A DNA stretch of 64,000 nt from contig QVOM02000053.1 of assembly GCA_003586115.2 (NCBI GenBank), positions 913,658-977,657 on the forward strand, written 5' to 3'. This stretch comes from Salvator merianae (lineage: Eukaryota; Chordata; Lepidosauria; Squamata; Teiidae). A program made the position numbers and the translations under genes. Below are positions 9,297 to 20,829 of this stretch, piece after piece; the first letter of the stretch is position 1; each line of letters begins with the position of its first letter. The notes beneath the pieces were generated by a model that was given only the letters and a program-made list of their open reading frames with translations, ran no database searches and was not told the origin of the DNA.

Positions 9297-12200
9297 CTAA
9301 AAAACAAAAACATAAGATTAACATTACTTCCAACTCAGTCTCTGGTCAAATTGTTCAAGAACAGGAACCAAAAGTGGGTGTCAGCTAGAGGCCTTGCAAT
9401 CAACTGGATGTTAAACTTTGCTTAGTTTTCTCTGAATTATGTCAATCACAAAACTTGCCAGCAAAGTGAAATCCTCCCTCTCTCACAGGCACTGCATAAA
9501 GCAGCTCCCTCTAGTCCGGCAAGAGCGCCCATAGACAGGCAGATTTATGCAACACCAGAGCACCCTGAAAGGCCACGTGGAGCTCTTGCGGCACCAAGGA
9601 CGATCCGAGGAAGCATCAACTGTTTGGTGTTCAAAATGCTAGCTACTGAAAAAGCCGCTCCTCCCAAAGAAAACCTCAGCTTTTAAATACGTGCCTGCTT
9701 CTACCAGCAACCACCAAATCTTTACTGCTGCCCCATTCGGGCCAAAAGAGGGCTACTGGAGTCCTTCTCAAAGAGAAAAGAAGTTCTGGCAGCAACATTT
9801 GGCTGCTGGGAGTCCAAGTTCTGTCTATGAAACAGAGGCTACACTGCTGCTGGACAGCCAATATTCCAGTTGGCATAAAAAGTCAACCGAACCCGAGATA
9901 ATTCAAAAGCCAGAACAGGCAGAAGTCACACAATGCTGGGTCGTTTCCAGGTGTGCCACCCAGAACAGGATGGGACCAGCTCAAATGCCGGCTGGTCAAG
10001 TGACGCCCACCAGCACTCAGGCCCTCCTAGAGCAACTGGCCACGGCAGGCCCTTCAAGGCTGATCCTCAAGGCTCCAGAGCCTCCAGAGCAGGGATGACG
10101 GCAGGAGTCTTCCCAGTGCACAGGACAGCGCCTGCAGCCTGTCTGGTCTTCAGGGTACACTCAGCGGGGAGAGGGCTGTGAAGGTATATCCTACCCTTCC
10201 ACCTAAAAGGCAGAGTGACAGGCACAACCTGAAGCTGCACTTGGCTGCTCCAACAGGCCAATGGGGCTCTGACCAGCTTTCTCCTGCCTCGCCTGCAGAC
10301 CTCCCGTGTGCGCCAAGATGCAGCTCTGGGGAGGCCCTGCGGCCCTTCCTCCCTGCAGCGAAGCTTGCTTCCCTGCCAAAGGGGCTATTTTTCTACTTTT
10401 GCGATGATTAACGAGCTCCACCTATGCATCTGTGATCTGGAGGCGTTTGTCTTCACCGGCCCAGTATAAAGTCATAACATTTATTTATTTAAGATGTTTC
10501 TATACTACTTCCCATTAAAAAAATTCAAAATGGTTTACAGAGCATTAAAAACATGGGTAAAAACAGCATTAAAAACTTCATGGGCCAACTGGGAAGGGAT
10601 ACACTTTCACCCAGAAAATGCCTGTATAGGTGCCTGTAAATTGTAAGTTTAGGCACTGCTTGAACAGCAGAGGGGAGGGCATTCAAAAAGGAAGGTGCCA
10701 CCAATGGGAAGGTTACCACTAATAGACTCCAAGCGCCCCAAAGGTGATGCTCTTACTAGACCAGAGAACACCATATATTTATTTTCTCTACCTTAAATCT
10801 TCTCCTGTTCTTTTTCTATGTTCTCTGGTAATATGAACAGAGTAGTCATATTACCGGCGAATGCTGGACTATGGGACCATGGGTCAACTCTTTTCTCCTG
10901 GCTATGGAAATGCATGGATTGCCGTGAGAATAAAATTGAAAGGAGGATGTTCTACCCTCAGACCTCCCATTCTATGTGAAGGAAGGGGAGAATAGAAATT
11001 AAAAAAAAATAAGAACATCAAAACAGGTAATACGCCTCCCTTAAATGTCTTCATAGATAATACAGTTGTCTCACGTAACATGATTTTGTACAGCAGTTTC
11101 TCTCTGCCACGGTCAGTAAAATGCAGCGTTGGTCATTTAGTGCCATCCTAGCATGCAATGGTAGAATTTGTTCCCTACTGTGCCACTGGTTTACACTAAC
11201 AGGCTGGGTCTCTATGGCTTCCCCAGTTTTCCATAAAGGATGGTTGCTGAGAAAAAAATCCATTGCACTCCGTGAGAGACAACTGAGAAAACAAATTTCA
11301 TGTTTCTCTCGTAACTTCTGACTTGACAGCAGAGGAAACACAGACCTTTAGCTCTGGTCTCAACCCTCATTTTGCCCAGATAAATAAACTAAGGTCAAAG
11401 CTGTGCAGAAGTGCAAACTGGCAGGAACAATAATGAAACTGAGGTAGATGCATCAGAATCTTTTGCCTCCTGAATATTCTTATGGGGTACATGCAAAAAT
11501 CTACTAAGGAATTTAATTTAGTGGCTTAATTTGTATTGGCAACAAAGAACATTCAAATTTAGAGCAATATTTATTTATAATAAATATTAACAAGGTCATA
11601 GAAATCCCTAAAACAAATATCTCACCTGGTGTATTTACTGTTCCTTAACAATACTGATGTAAAATAATGTCATATGGGTTATTTTAATAAAAATTCCAAG
11701 AATTTTTTTGGTTCGCACAGATGGGCAGTTGCACTTTTACACTGCAGCCTGTAACTACACGTACTAATTTCAGTCCCCACACGGCCAACGCGCCTAACCG
11801 CTGACTAGGCTGGAGTCTGCTGACTTCCGAAGGGCTGCTGATCCCCCACCCACGTAAAACGCTTTGAAAGCGGGCATTACCCTGTATTCAAAATCCGCAA
11901 ATTCCCTGCCGCCACGTCCACCTCTGAATCCACCGCGAAAGCCTCGGGCAGTGCTGTAATTTCCTCTGATGCCTCCGCGTCCTCTAGCGCCCCGGAAGGC
12001 GCCAACTCCTCCGCTTCCCCCTCCCCCTCTGCCTCTGAAGCCCCCCCTGCTGCGGTTTGGACGTAATGGAATTCCAAATGTCTCTGCATTTAGTCGTCTT
12101 TCTTCAGCCCAGGTTGGTCTTCGCTCTCTGAAACACATAAGTGACAAAAACGCTTGCTCCGATTCGCTAGCAGTTTCACAGACAATTTCTAGAGGCACAC

Positions 12201-15200
12201 AGTTCCACATTAAGCCCCATTCGGGACTGGCCGGGTTCAGCACCGAACTGAACTCTGCCAGATTCGGGAAGGAGAGCTTCACATGGAGCCAGACATGCTA
12301 AATTGTTTCACTGTTTAAAGCTGCTTGAAACTGTCTTAACATCATGCAACAATATTACAATATTATTTTAATATTGTGGAAAAAAGCTGCCCATGGAGCT
12401 CTAGCAATAAATTTTGTGGTCAGTACTTTAGCTTAACCAAGTTGTGTGCAGCACCTGTTCTGTGGCCAAAGCAAACACCCCCAACCAGATTTCAGTCTGC
12501 CTTTAACAGCTGGAGCGAGCGGTTCTATTTTCCTCTTGCTCGGCAGAGCACCAACACAAGGTCAGGTACCTATTGTCATCACAGGAAATGTTATCGAAGA
12601 AAGACTTGGTTTTGTCGTAGTAACAGTTGGGCCCAAGCAGATCCTCCTCGTCTGCATTGCCTTCACTGTTCTGGGTGTCAACACCTGAGTCGCCTTTATC
12701 TTCCCCGTTCACAGGCTTCTCTGGTTTATCTTCTAGAGAAATTTGGGTGGGGAGGAGTGGAAAAGAGGAAGGAGAAGCACCATTAACGATTAGGAAAATG
12801 CACTTCATAGAAAAGCAGAGTACGCTGTGTGAAACAAAAACAGCCTGCCAGAAATCAGTGCCCCCTCTTCTTCTCTGCCCCCTCCTCCCTTAACACTCCA
12901 GTTCCCCACGGCATGTCTCAGGCAGTGTTTTTCATTTAAAACGTTTTTGTGCTACCAGCAGTGGCCAGTCCCTGTGAGGGCACCCAGAAACACTGTGCGC
13001 AGATTTGCTCGGGTTCGAGAGAGATCTGCCGCAAATGGTGGACTCCCGAGAAGGCACAAGAATCTGCGTGCAGCACTTCCGGGGGCTTCTGGGAGCACCC
13101 CAGCCACTGGTTGCTACCATACACAATTCTATAGAACTGGCAGGTCAGGCACTTTGCAGACCATCAGATTACTCCATGGAGGAATATCAAAAGAAAAGCA
13201 CTCAGTCTCATTGTAAAATATTTCCATTAAAAAAATAAAAAAAATCTGGAAACACCCATAAAAAAGATGTGCAAAACACAGCAAGATTTTTTTAAATTTC
13301 AGTTTGAGTGAACACACATTTGCACCTTCCCCTGCAGTGGCGGCCAGTGGCTTTAAGCTGGGGTGTTCACACCCCGCGTGAAGTGTGCCATGGCCGCTTG
13401 TGGGTCCTCCATGCTGCCTCAGCAGGTCGGAGGCCCGGAGGCCCTGTGAACAGCTGCGGGGTGCAAACACCCTGACTTAAAGCCGCTGGCCGCCGCTGTT
13501 CCCCTGAACAAAAACCCTGCTGTATTTAAAACGTGACTCTGAGGTCATTCTTCTTAAGTTGTTTTCTCAAAAGCGCCCACTTTTGCCATCTGCCTGCCAG
13601 CCTGGTTCTTCAGAGTCTAGAAGCTTTGGTGCCTACAGTTTACCAGGTGACTCTTGCTCCCCTGTCAGACAACAGGCTGCTTCAGATTACCTTTCAGTTT
13701 TAGCTTATTGTGAAATTCACGGTCTATTTCTTCTTTATTGAACTGCGCGTTGGCGCTTTCGAAGTCAAAGTCTTTCTCAAACTTCATCGGAACGTCACGC
13801 CTGATGCCAAATCGCCCTCGACCTCCTCGGTGACCGCCACGGCCCCTTCGCACTGCAGGGGCACCTGGAACTGGGAAAAGACAGCTGTTGAAGGAGATGC
13901 CGAAACAGGCGAAGCTTGGCATGGTCTACCCCATCCGGTAGTGATCCGCTTTCAGCCAACACAAACTATAGCGCTGTTATACTTAAGGCCCTAAGAAGAA
14001 CGCTAATGAATTCTTAGACCCCAGAGCCACGTGGTCAGGAATCCTGGGCTCACAGAGGCTAAATTATGATACCGTGACTTAATTAATTACAGAATTAATT
14101 CTATAAATTAATTACAAAAAGCTAAGTTAAACAACGGCTTCTGACAAGGCATCAGAAGCTACAGCTATTTTTAAAGCCTTAAAGGCACACCAAAGCACCG
14201 CTTTGTCTTTCAGAAACGTATGCCACTTACCCATTTGACGCTTGCTTTCACTTCTGAGATGCTCTGCTTCTGATCTTGAAACTTTGTGAGGCTCAGCTAA
14301 AAATGAAGCACAACAGGAGCAGATTGATTATTGTTATTCGCCACGCTTTAATCATGCTTGTGAACACATCTTAGGATAGCAAAGCAGGATCCCTATTTCC
14401 CAGCACCTTTACTTCTCTGGGTGGCAGGGGTGGGCCACGGGAATTTTGATAGGGAGGGGCAGCCGGTTCGGTCCCCATGTCCAAGAGAACGATGAAAGCA
14501 AAACGCTGCGTATTAAGAAAGTGTACAGAGAGGAACGGACGCCCTGCCACAAGCCCAACGCCTTTGCTAAGCAACGAAAAAGACCTGCTCTCTGCTTCCA
14601 GAAGCAAGACAGGAGCATACACAGTACCTTGCTTTAAGGGTTTTTTTTTTTTCTACAGGACAGATGGATTCCAAGGAGGGTTTAAAACCCTTCCCTAACC
14701 TTCCTGAATCCCCAGAAGTCAGGTCCACCAACCTGCTGGTTTTCAAAAGTGATGTGGGGAAAGAGGGCGTGGCAGTGGGGAGGACCTGGTTCATTAGCAC
14801 TGGCACCACTGGATGAAATCGGAGGTCCAGATGGCTCCAGACATTTTCAAAGAGTGTGATAAATCTAAAATTTGTCTAAAATCTAAAATTACCTTTAAAA
14901 ACACAGCACTGTATCATTTTCCATGCTGATTCATTAAAATAAAACTGCCTGCAGGAACAAATACTAGGCCCCTTATGATAAGATTCCACAAAACAGCGAG
15001 AACAGCTCACGTCGTACCTCTCCTGTGCTCCTGATTTTCTAACAGTTTTTGGCTCGCTGATCCCAGGGCTCGGCTGGAAACGGGGCTCCTTCTGCCAGCG
15101 GGGGCTGAGGCAAGTAGGTGGGCCGAGGCTGTTTGTACAGCTTGTTCCAGAGTTGGGCTCTTCCTCAAATGGTCCAGCGAAGGGCTTGAGCGGCCTGAAA

Positions 15201-18200
15201 CAGAACCAGACATTGGAACTGGGGACACCTGCACGGTTTCTCAAAATCATTCTCTCCCAATCCTGCAGCCCCCAAGATCTTGCTCGTGTAAAATTCTATC
15301 CACCTCATAAGCCTAGTACAAACATCCAGAGGGTTCTCACAGGGATAAAAACTGGACAGCACTGGACTTTACCTTGCGAAAGCTGCGTTTTTAACGAGCG
15401 TGCATCTGCGGTGAATGTGGAACCAACTGCATTGCTTTGGGACAAACCAGCGTTGGCTGGAGTTTCTGCTCCAAAAGACGTCAGTGAACTTCCTGCAAGA
15501 AGATAGGAAAGATTTGCCAAATGCCTGCAGCATAAAGGTGTTCTTGTATTAAAAGGAAGGACTTTTAACCAGCTAAAATGTTCAACTGTTTTGCTCTGCT
15601 CCGACTGTACAGACTGATTATAGTGGTAGTTTTCTTCATTATATAGTCCAAAGGTAAGTAACAAACAGATTTTAAAAACTCCTAAAATTCATGCAACTTA
15701 AACTTGCGAAAAATTAAAGTAATATCCCCCCCCAGTTTATTGAGAATGTTTCGTTGGAAACTGCTACCTGACACCCAGAAATAAAAAGTTCTCAGAACTC
15801 TGCAAAATGCTGCATCTGATGCTGACAATGTTGAGGCAGCCATAGAAAAGATAAAGGAGCAATTCCTCAAACACAAAAATGGCCATGTCTGTATGAGCAC
15901 CAGGTACAGGTCACTTGACTCAGTTAATAAACAGCCTCTTCTCTGGCACACCAGCAATGAAGCAAATAGAAGCAATCAGTTATAAACAACTTGGGTGGCT
16001 AATAAAAGCAAAACATGGCTCTTCAAGAGTGCCAAGGAGCTAAATGTATTATCACACTTGCGCAGGGTTTCAGAGCCAAGGAGGACCATGTTTCGCTGCT
16101 GGGAAAATACTCCACAGATTTTGGACTTCAGGGAGAAAGACAGATATACAGCCAGGATACAGCTACTGAAATACACCAAAAATACCACCACATGGGAGAA
16201 GGTTTTACTTGATTTTTTATATACTCCGACTAGTTTTACGCAAACCATTTCAAGATTTTATACTGTGGGCAGTACCCAAATACTAAGCCTGTGATCAGAG
16301 GGGCTGCTGGAAGTGGCAGTGGCCGATTACTGAATCACAGACCACTCCTGGGGGCGCAAGCCAATTTCCTGTGCCTTTCCTTCTGTGTAGAAGGCATGCC
16401 ATCACAAGCAGGATGGAACGAAGACAACCGTCCCAGAGTTTCACTGGGCGGAATGGAAGCGGAATGCATTTTGGCGGCTGTGACATTTGACAGGATTTGT
16501 TAAGAAGAACAGAACGCAAACATACCAACTCCAACTGCACCAAACTGAGGGCCCACTAATGGACTTGGACTGAACTGGCTGTAGGCTGGCATGCGGCCGA
16601 AAGGTCCATAGGAACCCACAGACTGGAATGAAGACGTTGAAGACGACCCTAGAGAGGACTAAAGAAACCGACACCGGTAAACCTCAGTCTAGGCTGGAGG
16701 CGAACAGGCAAACTGATTGTTCTGCATAACAGAAGGAGCAATAAAACCAGAGGATATTGGGAGAGTCGCTGAAAATACTTCAGCGTCAAGATTCCAATAT
16801 GACCTGAAAGAAAGCGTCCCTTTCTTGGCCCAGCTGAAGTACGGGGCATCTCCACCCCAAGGGCTCTTGGTCCTGTGGGGCCTGCAGGCGCCTTTATGGC
16901 GTAACGCTAATGTTCAGCTGTGTGCCAGGGACAGGGGTGGCGGCAGAAGGACAGGACACTGCTTTTGCTCCTAATGCCTCAGTTTGGGAAAGTGCGGGCA
17001 CCTTGGGACCTGGCTTTCCAACAGGGTGGATATAAAGAAATTGAAGGCAACTAAAGCATAGAGGCATTCCTCTTCCGGTGGGAGTTTTACTAGGGATAAA
17101 ACAAAAAGAGGGCCCCTGGCCCTTGCCTGCTCCCCGGTCCCCGAGGTGGCTCTGCTCCTCAGTAAAGCTCAATTCATCAAGCCTTAAACCAACCTTATGA
17201 CACTCACGGAAGAGCCAAGAGAGAAACACAAATGATGTCATGTAAAAATATACTATACATAAATGCAGAAAGGACTTTCAGTCAGTGTCCAAGATCTGTA
17301 GAACTTTCAAACTCTAGGCCTTCAAATACACGTAAACTGTACCCAACTAGATATTGCTAATGCCATGTCTGCTATGCAGTGATGCTACCTGGACGATGGC
17401 TGGATCCTGGGGCAGTGAACACTGTGGTTTAGGCGGTTCACAGACGGTTAAATCCTTGATATCGCTGCCACGGAATATGATATATTCAAAGACTTCATCA
17501 CGTGGTGGTATCGGGCGATCAGTTGGTCTATCTTCAGTACCAAAAGAACGAACTGCAAAAGGAAAAACCCAACAAGTTTAGGGTCTATTATGCTGACCCT
17601 TTCAAAAGAGCACCACCACCACTACTACTTTATTAATGCCAGTTTGAGGCAAAGGTAAGAAAAACACTTTTCCTGATCAGGAGCAAACAGCAGATGAACT
17701 GCAAATTCCTTGGTTGACAACATGAAGACAATCCTTGCACAGTAGCTTTTTGGCAAGAATTTTTTTTTTTTTAAAAAAATAAATTTTGTTAGGGCAATTC
17801 ACAATAACAGCAGCACATCAAGAATGAGAACAACAACTGATCTGATACATGATCTGATAACAACAACAGACCTATAGCAGAATGGTTAGAGAAAAGCTCC
17901 CATCCGAATAGTGAGTTGCATGGAGAAATATTTCTTAGTATGAAGCTTTAGAGCGGTCTCAAAATGTATTTTGGAAACAAGTTAGTGACAAAGGATTTTG
18001 TACGTAAACTGATGGTATCTCCAAGCCTGCTCACAACTACAGTTTTAAAAACACTAACAGTATAATCCATCCACCTGAGGAGCCCATGGTAGTTTTCTCA
18101 GGAGTGAGACAGGAAGGGTTGTTTTATTCTATATTTATTCTGAGTTTTACTTGTAAAACGCATGGAGTCTTTATGAAATCTACGGTATGTAAGCCCAGTA

Positions 18201-20382
18201 AGTAAATAACCAGGAGCAGGAAAACACCACCTTTCTCACCTGACTGCTCCCCACAAAAGCAAAATCTCGTGTAAGTCTTTCACGTGGTGCAGCACACGCA
18301 CACACAGGCCCACAGCCGGGAGAGTTTACTCTGTCAGGATGTGGGCTGCCCAGGTCTTCTGGTTGACTGCACGTCCCTCACTTTGGGCTGCTGCTGGTAG
18401 CAGTTCTGTTGTTGGCAGAGCTGGAAGCCAATATGGCCTCTCCAGAGGAAGGCCACAGTAGAAACCTAACAGCACCAGCCTGCTTCACACTCAAATCTTC
18501 CCAGCCATGACCAGGTGGGAAACGGATTTGTACAGTGAGCACGGGGATTTATTGCTCTGAATCCATATTCAAGTAAAATAACACCAATTTCTTAGACCTC
18601 TTCAAAAGCTAATCCTGTCACAGCCACACAATTAGTCAATGTCACCACATCTCAGTATATGACAAGTCTGCAACCAAAGCAACAGAATACAGCCATCCCT
18701 TACTATTCATTATGGTTCAGTTCTGCCAAAATGGTGCAAATATCGAGATGGGAGTCAGAAAACAGAACAGACCCCCTCTCCCAGTTCAGCCACCAAAAAT
18801 GCAAATAAGTGCCAGCCTTTAGTAATGACTTTTACATTCTTTCAGTGAAATACTGCTTTTCATCACAGTTCTGGGACAGTTGTTTTCTCCCGAAGTTGAA
18901 ATAGTCTGGTGATACCATTGAAAACTTGAGGCATTATGAAAATGTGGGGAAACAACAGCGAAAGATGGAGCTTGTAAATGGAATTATGTTTTCATTCAAC
19001 CAGGTAGCAAAAACTGGCAGCAACACAGTTTCAACACCTTATTGGTAAAAAAATAATTAACTTGTAGAACAAAGACCAGTCTTTAAAGCCATCCATCCTT
19101 CACTTAGTTTTAAAAGGTTAAAATTTCTATGAAAACAAACAACCAAGTGGTAGCAAAATACATCCACGGATGCCTTTCAAGGCCCTTATGTGCTGCAAAC
19201 AACTGTGTCTTTGCTTCACACAAAGCAAGCCCACAACGCTTCGCTCTATAGCCCTTAAAAATGCCAACAAGCTCAGAAAAAAGTTGTCTCCTTTTTCACG
19301 GCTCAATGTATTTGCATTTAACTCGCTGGCTAGTGTAATGAAATAGGGAAGAAAAGGGCTGAATTCTCAGAAACAAACAAGCCCCTTTCAGAAGGCTGCT
19401 ATAGTTGCATCTCTGTCTGCTTGCGTTTTGAGTGCTTTATCGCGTAGGAAGTTCCCCCAGCTGATCGCGCAAATCAAGGGAAGAGCATTTCAGCAGATCT
19501 TGCCTCTTGACACACATAAAGAGCCTCTTAAGCTTTCTGCATCTCATTATCTTTACATGCTCAGGCTATTCTGTGGCTCTTGTTCCCCAGGATGAATTGT
19601 ACAGCCTGTATGGCTGGACTGATAATTTTTATCTGGCGACACTGTCCCTCTCTCTCTCCCCATGAAACTGACTTCTTGGGTGCACAAACCTCTTCAGAGC
19701 CTCCTACCCCGAAGTATTTTCAGTGCGCAGAGTTACGGGATGAGAGGTGAACTGGCGGCTGAACCATCCAGAGTAGTTCAAGGGGCGAGGTGCAACTTAC
19801 CCCCCTCAGCCCGAGTTATTCTAAGCGCCCAGAGTCATGGATGGGGTGAGAATTGGGGATATATTGGCTGAACCACCCGGAGTTCTTCAAAAAGAAGGGA
19901 AAGCTGCCCCCTCTCCAGCACATCCTAATCTTTTCACCCTGGGCGGGGGGGCTACAAGATTTCCGCCCCAACCCCCAAGCGAGCCTTTTAAGCCGCGGCT
20001 CTCCCGAGAGCCCTGGGCCCTCTCGGCGTTGGGGGCAACCGAAGCGAAACATGCCCAAACCAATTACCCCCCCCCGTCCCGTCCCAGCGCCTGCGAGCCG
20101 CGGCTCCTCCCCCCCGCGCGTCCACCTCACCCGCCCCCCGTCCCAGACGGCAGCGCCGAAAGGAAGGCAAAAAGCGACGGCATCCCCCGACGAGGGCGCG
20201 CAGGGGACTCGGCGGCCTACCTGACCGGCCGGCCGTCGCCCCCTCCCCCTGGGCGCCTTACCTTTGGCCAGCGCCACGGTGGAGTTCTCGGTGTCGATGG
20301 TGTAGAGGATGCCCTCATAACGGATCTCGGCCTTGGAGATGAGGCTGATCTTGCTGCCGATGTACGGCGTCCCCCCGCTCAT
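9273..20382 (-). CDS. LSM14A: LSM14A (RAP55A), LSm14 family mRNP protein (10 coding exons, complete)
   Basis: Coding exons on the minus strand: 20382-20262, 17552-17389, 16658-16526, 15492-15373, 15194-15018, 14296-14231, 13870-13691, 12732-12570, 12127-11881, 9296-9273. Their sum of 1395 nt gives 464 residues plus TAG; human LSM14A is 463. The domains in order are: an N-terminal LSm domain (about 1-85, starting [20 protein letters not shown]); a Ser/Pro/Gln-rich linker; an RGG patch (about 268-285); the FDF box ([13 protein letters not shown], near 293-305); an acidic stretch; the FFD box ([12 protein letters not shown], 359-370); the TFG box ([16 protein letters not shown], 381-396); and a C-terminal RGG tail ending FEYRKDNKVAA. 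Family knowledge: it binds mRNA, DDX6 and 4E-T, assembles P-bodies, represses translation, and has reported roles in mitotic spindle assembly and nucleic-acid sensing. Every splice site is GT-AG. Confidence 0.98.
9297..11880 (-). other. LSM14A intron 9
   Basis: A 2.6 kb intron between the RGG exon and the KDNKVAA exon. Around 10480-10740 it holds a degraded LINE-like 3' segment (AT-rich head, then 'aaaatggtttacagagcatt'). Mammalian LSM14A has an alternative C-terminus ending KTTAFGP; I searched by eye for it here and did not find it. Confidence 0.5.
11881..12127 (-). CDS. LSM14A: LSM14A exon 9 (TFG box and RGG tail)
   Basis: Encodes [19 protein letters not shown] followed by an RGG/GGF-rich tail to EFADFEYR. 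The acceptor is tgtttcag and the donor is TACAGG followed by gtaatg, phase 0. Reading into the intron would add 28 residues before a stop at 11796-11794. Confidence 0.96.
12570..12732 (-). CDS. LSM14A: LSM14A exon 8 (acidic region and FFD box)
   Basis: Encodes [20 protein letters not shown], then [20 protein letters not shown]. The acceptor is tttctctag and the donor is GACAATAG followed by gtacct, phase 2. Confidence 0.96.
13335..13498. mobile_element. Foldback MITE, hAT type, family A (full length)
   Basis: A 164-bp element whose ends form terminal inverted repeats (CAGTGGCGGCCA... against CAGCGGCGGCCA...; 21 of 23 bases match). It is flanked on both sides by the identical octamer TTCCCCTG (13327-13334 and 13499-13506). 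An 8-bp target duplication and CAG-N-G ends are the signature of the hAT superfamily. It lies in LSM14A intron 7 and has no coding capacity. Confidence 0.9.
13691..13870 (-). CDS. LSM14A: LSM14A exon 7 (RGG patch and FDF box)
   Basis: Encodes [19 protein letters not shown], then [20 protein letters not shown] and [12 protein letters not shown]. The FDF box is the family's DDX6-binding element. The acceptor is tttcccag and the donor is CTGAAAG followed by gtaatc. Confidence 0.96.
14231..14296 (-). CDS. LSM14A: LSM14A exon 6 (66 nt)
   Basis: Encodes [19 protein letters not shown] and RQM. The acceptor is tttttag and the donor is CAAATGG followed by gtaagt. It is too short to stand out as an open frame, but the phases require it. 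Confidence 0.93.
15018..15194 (-). CDS. LSM14A: LSM14A exon 5
   Basis: Encodes [20 protein letters not shown] and on to [14 protein letters not shown]. The acceptor is tttcag and the donor is AGGAGAG followed by gtacga. Readily aligned to human LSM14A; the two extra residues near QKLLENQ are a small lineage difference. Confidence 0.95.
15373..15492 (-). CDS. LSM14A: LSM14A exon 4
   Basis: Encodes [19 protein letters not shown] and on to RSLKTQLSQ. The acceptor is cttgcag and the donor is TCGCAAG followed by gtaaag, phase 1. Confidence 0.95.
16526..16658 (-). CDS. LSM14A: LSM14A exon 3 (Ser/Pro linker)
   Basis: Encodes [40 protein letters not shown]. The acceptor is ctttag and the donor is GGAGTTG followed by gtatgt, phase 1. 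Confidence 0.95.
17389..17552 (-). CDS. LSM14A: LSM14A exon 2 (rest of LSm domain)
   Basis: Encodes [20 protein letters not shown], then [20 protein letters not shown] and on to DPAIVQ. The acceptor is ttttgcag and the donor is GTCCAG followed by gtagca, phase 0. Confidence 0.97.
17553..20261 (-). other. LSM14A intron 1
   Basis: A 2.7 kb phase-1 intron, CpG-rich at its 5' end and AT-rich further in. A short LINE-tail-like segment is near 18120-18215. No other coding sequence seen. Confidence 0.6.
20262..20382 (-). CDS. LSM14A: LSM14A exon 1 (start, LSm domain)
   Basis: Encodes [20 protein letters not shown] and on to NSTVALAK, identical in style to other vertebrate LSM14A proteins. The donor is GCCAAAG followed by gtaagg, phase 1. 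It lies in a CpG island. Confidence 0.97.
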
Positions 20383-20790
20383 GGCGCCCGCCGGTCGGCC
20401 GCGCAGGCCTCCGCCGCCTCACGCCCCCTTCCTCCTCCTCTGCCGCCCGCGTCAGGCCTGCCTAGGAGCGGCTCCTTCGCTCAGTGCCAACGCCGCCGCC
20501 CGCGAGAGCAGCTTGCCCGGAGAAGCAGCGGACACCGGCAACGAGGCCGCCGCCGCCGCCGGCCTCGCCGTCCCCGACGGGCCGCTTCCTTCCTTCACGG
20601 CCCTCCGCGCTCCGACGCTCCCAACATGGCGGCCCCTTCCGCCGCGCTCCCTTCTCTATCTCCTCCACCTCAGCCACGAAATGGATGCCGGGAACAAGGA
20701 GGGGCAAACCTCGCGAGAACCTGGACGGAAGGAGGCGGGGCGCGCGGGCCGATGAGCCTAACTTCCGTAGGCTTCGTTCCGGTTGAACTT
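20383..20790 (-). promoter_or_regulatory. CpG-island promoter and 5' UTR of LSM14A
   Basis: From about 20040 through exon 1 to about 20760 the DNA is very GC- and CpG-rich, unlike the flanks, as expected for a TATA-less housekeeping promoter. The exact start site is not determinable. Long open frames on the plus strand here are by-products of the base composition. Confidence 0.7.
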
Positions 20791-20801
20791 TGGCTGAGGC
20801 T

Positions 20802-20819
20802 CATGGGAGTTGTGGTCTT
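20802..20819 (-). promoter_or_regulatory. Possible ZNF143-type (SBS) site near the LSM14A promoter
   Basis: Minus-strand aagaccacaactcccatg resembles the SBS core ACTACAANTCCCA bound by ZNF143 in many CpG promoters. A closer match (ggactacaactcccagaa on the minus strand) is at 21281-21298. Similar strings elsewhere in the window belong to foldback repeats, so this may be repeat-derived. Confidence 0.3.
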
Positions 20820-20829
20820 CAAAAAATAA

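Noticed and set aside
11969..12301. Proline-rich plus-strand frame
   Set aside because: Antisense of the LSM14A RGG-repeat exon.
19837..20829. 330-residue plus-strand open frame over the LSM14A promoter
   Set aside because: It runs antisense through LSM14A exon 1 and the CpG island. The composition (Pro, Arg, Ala) is what GC-rich DNA gives in any open frame, and no domain is visible.
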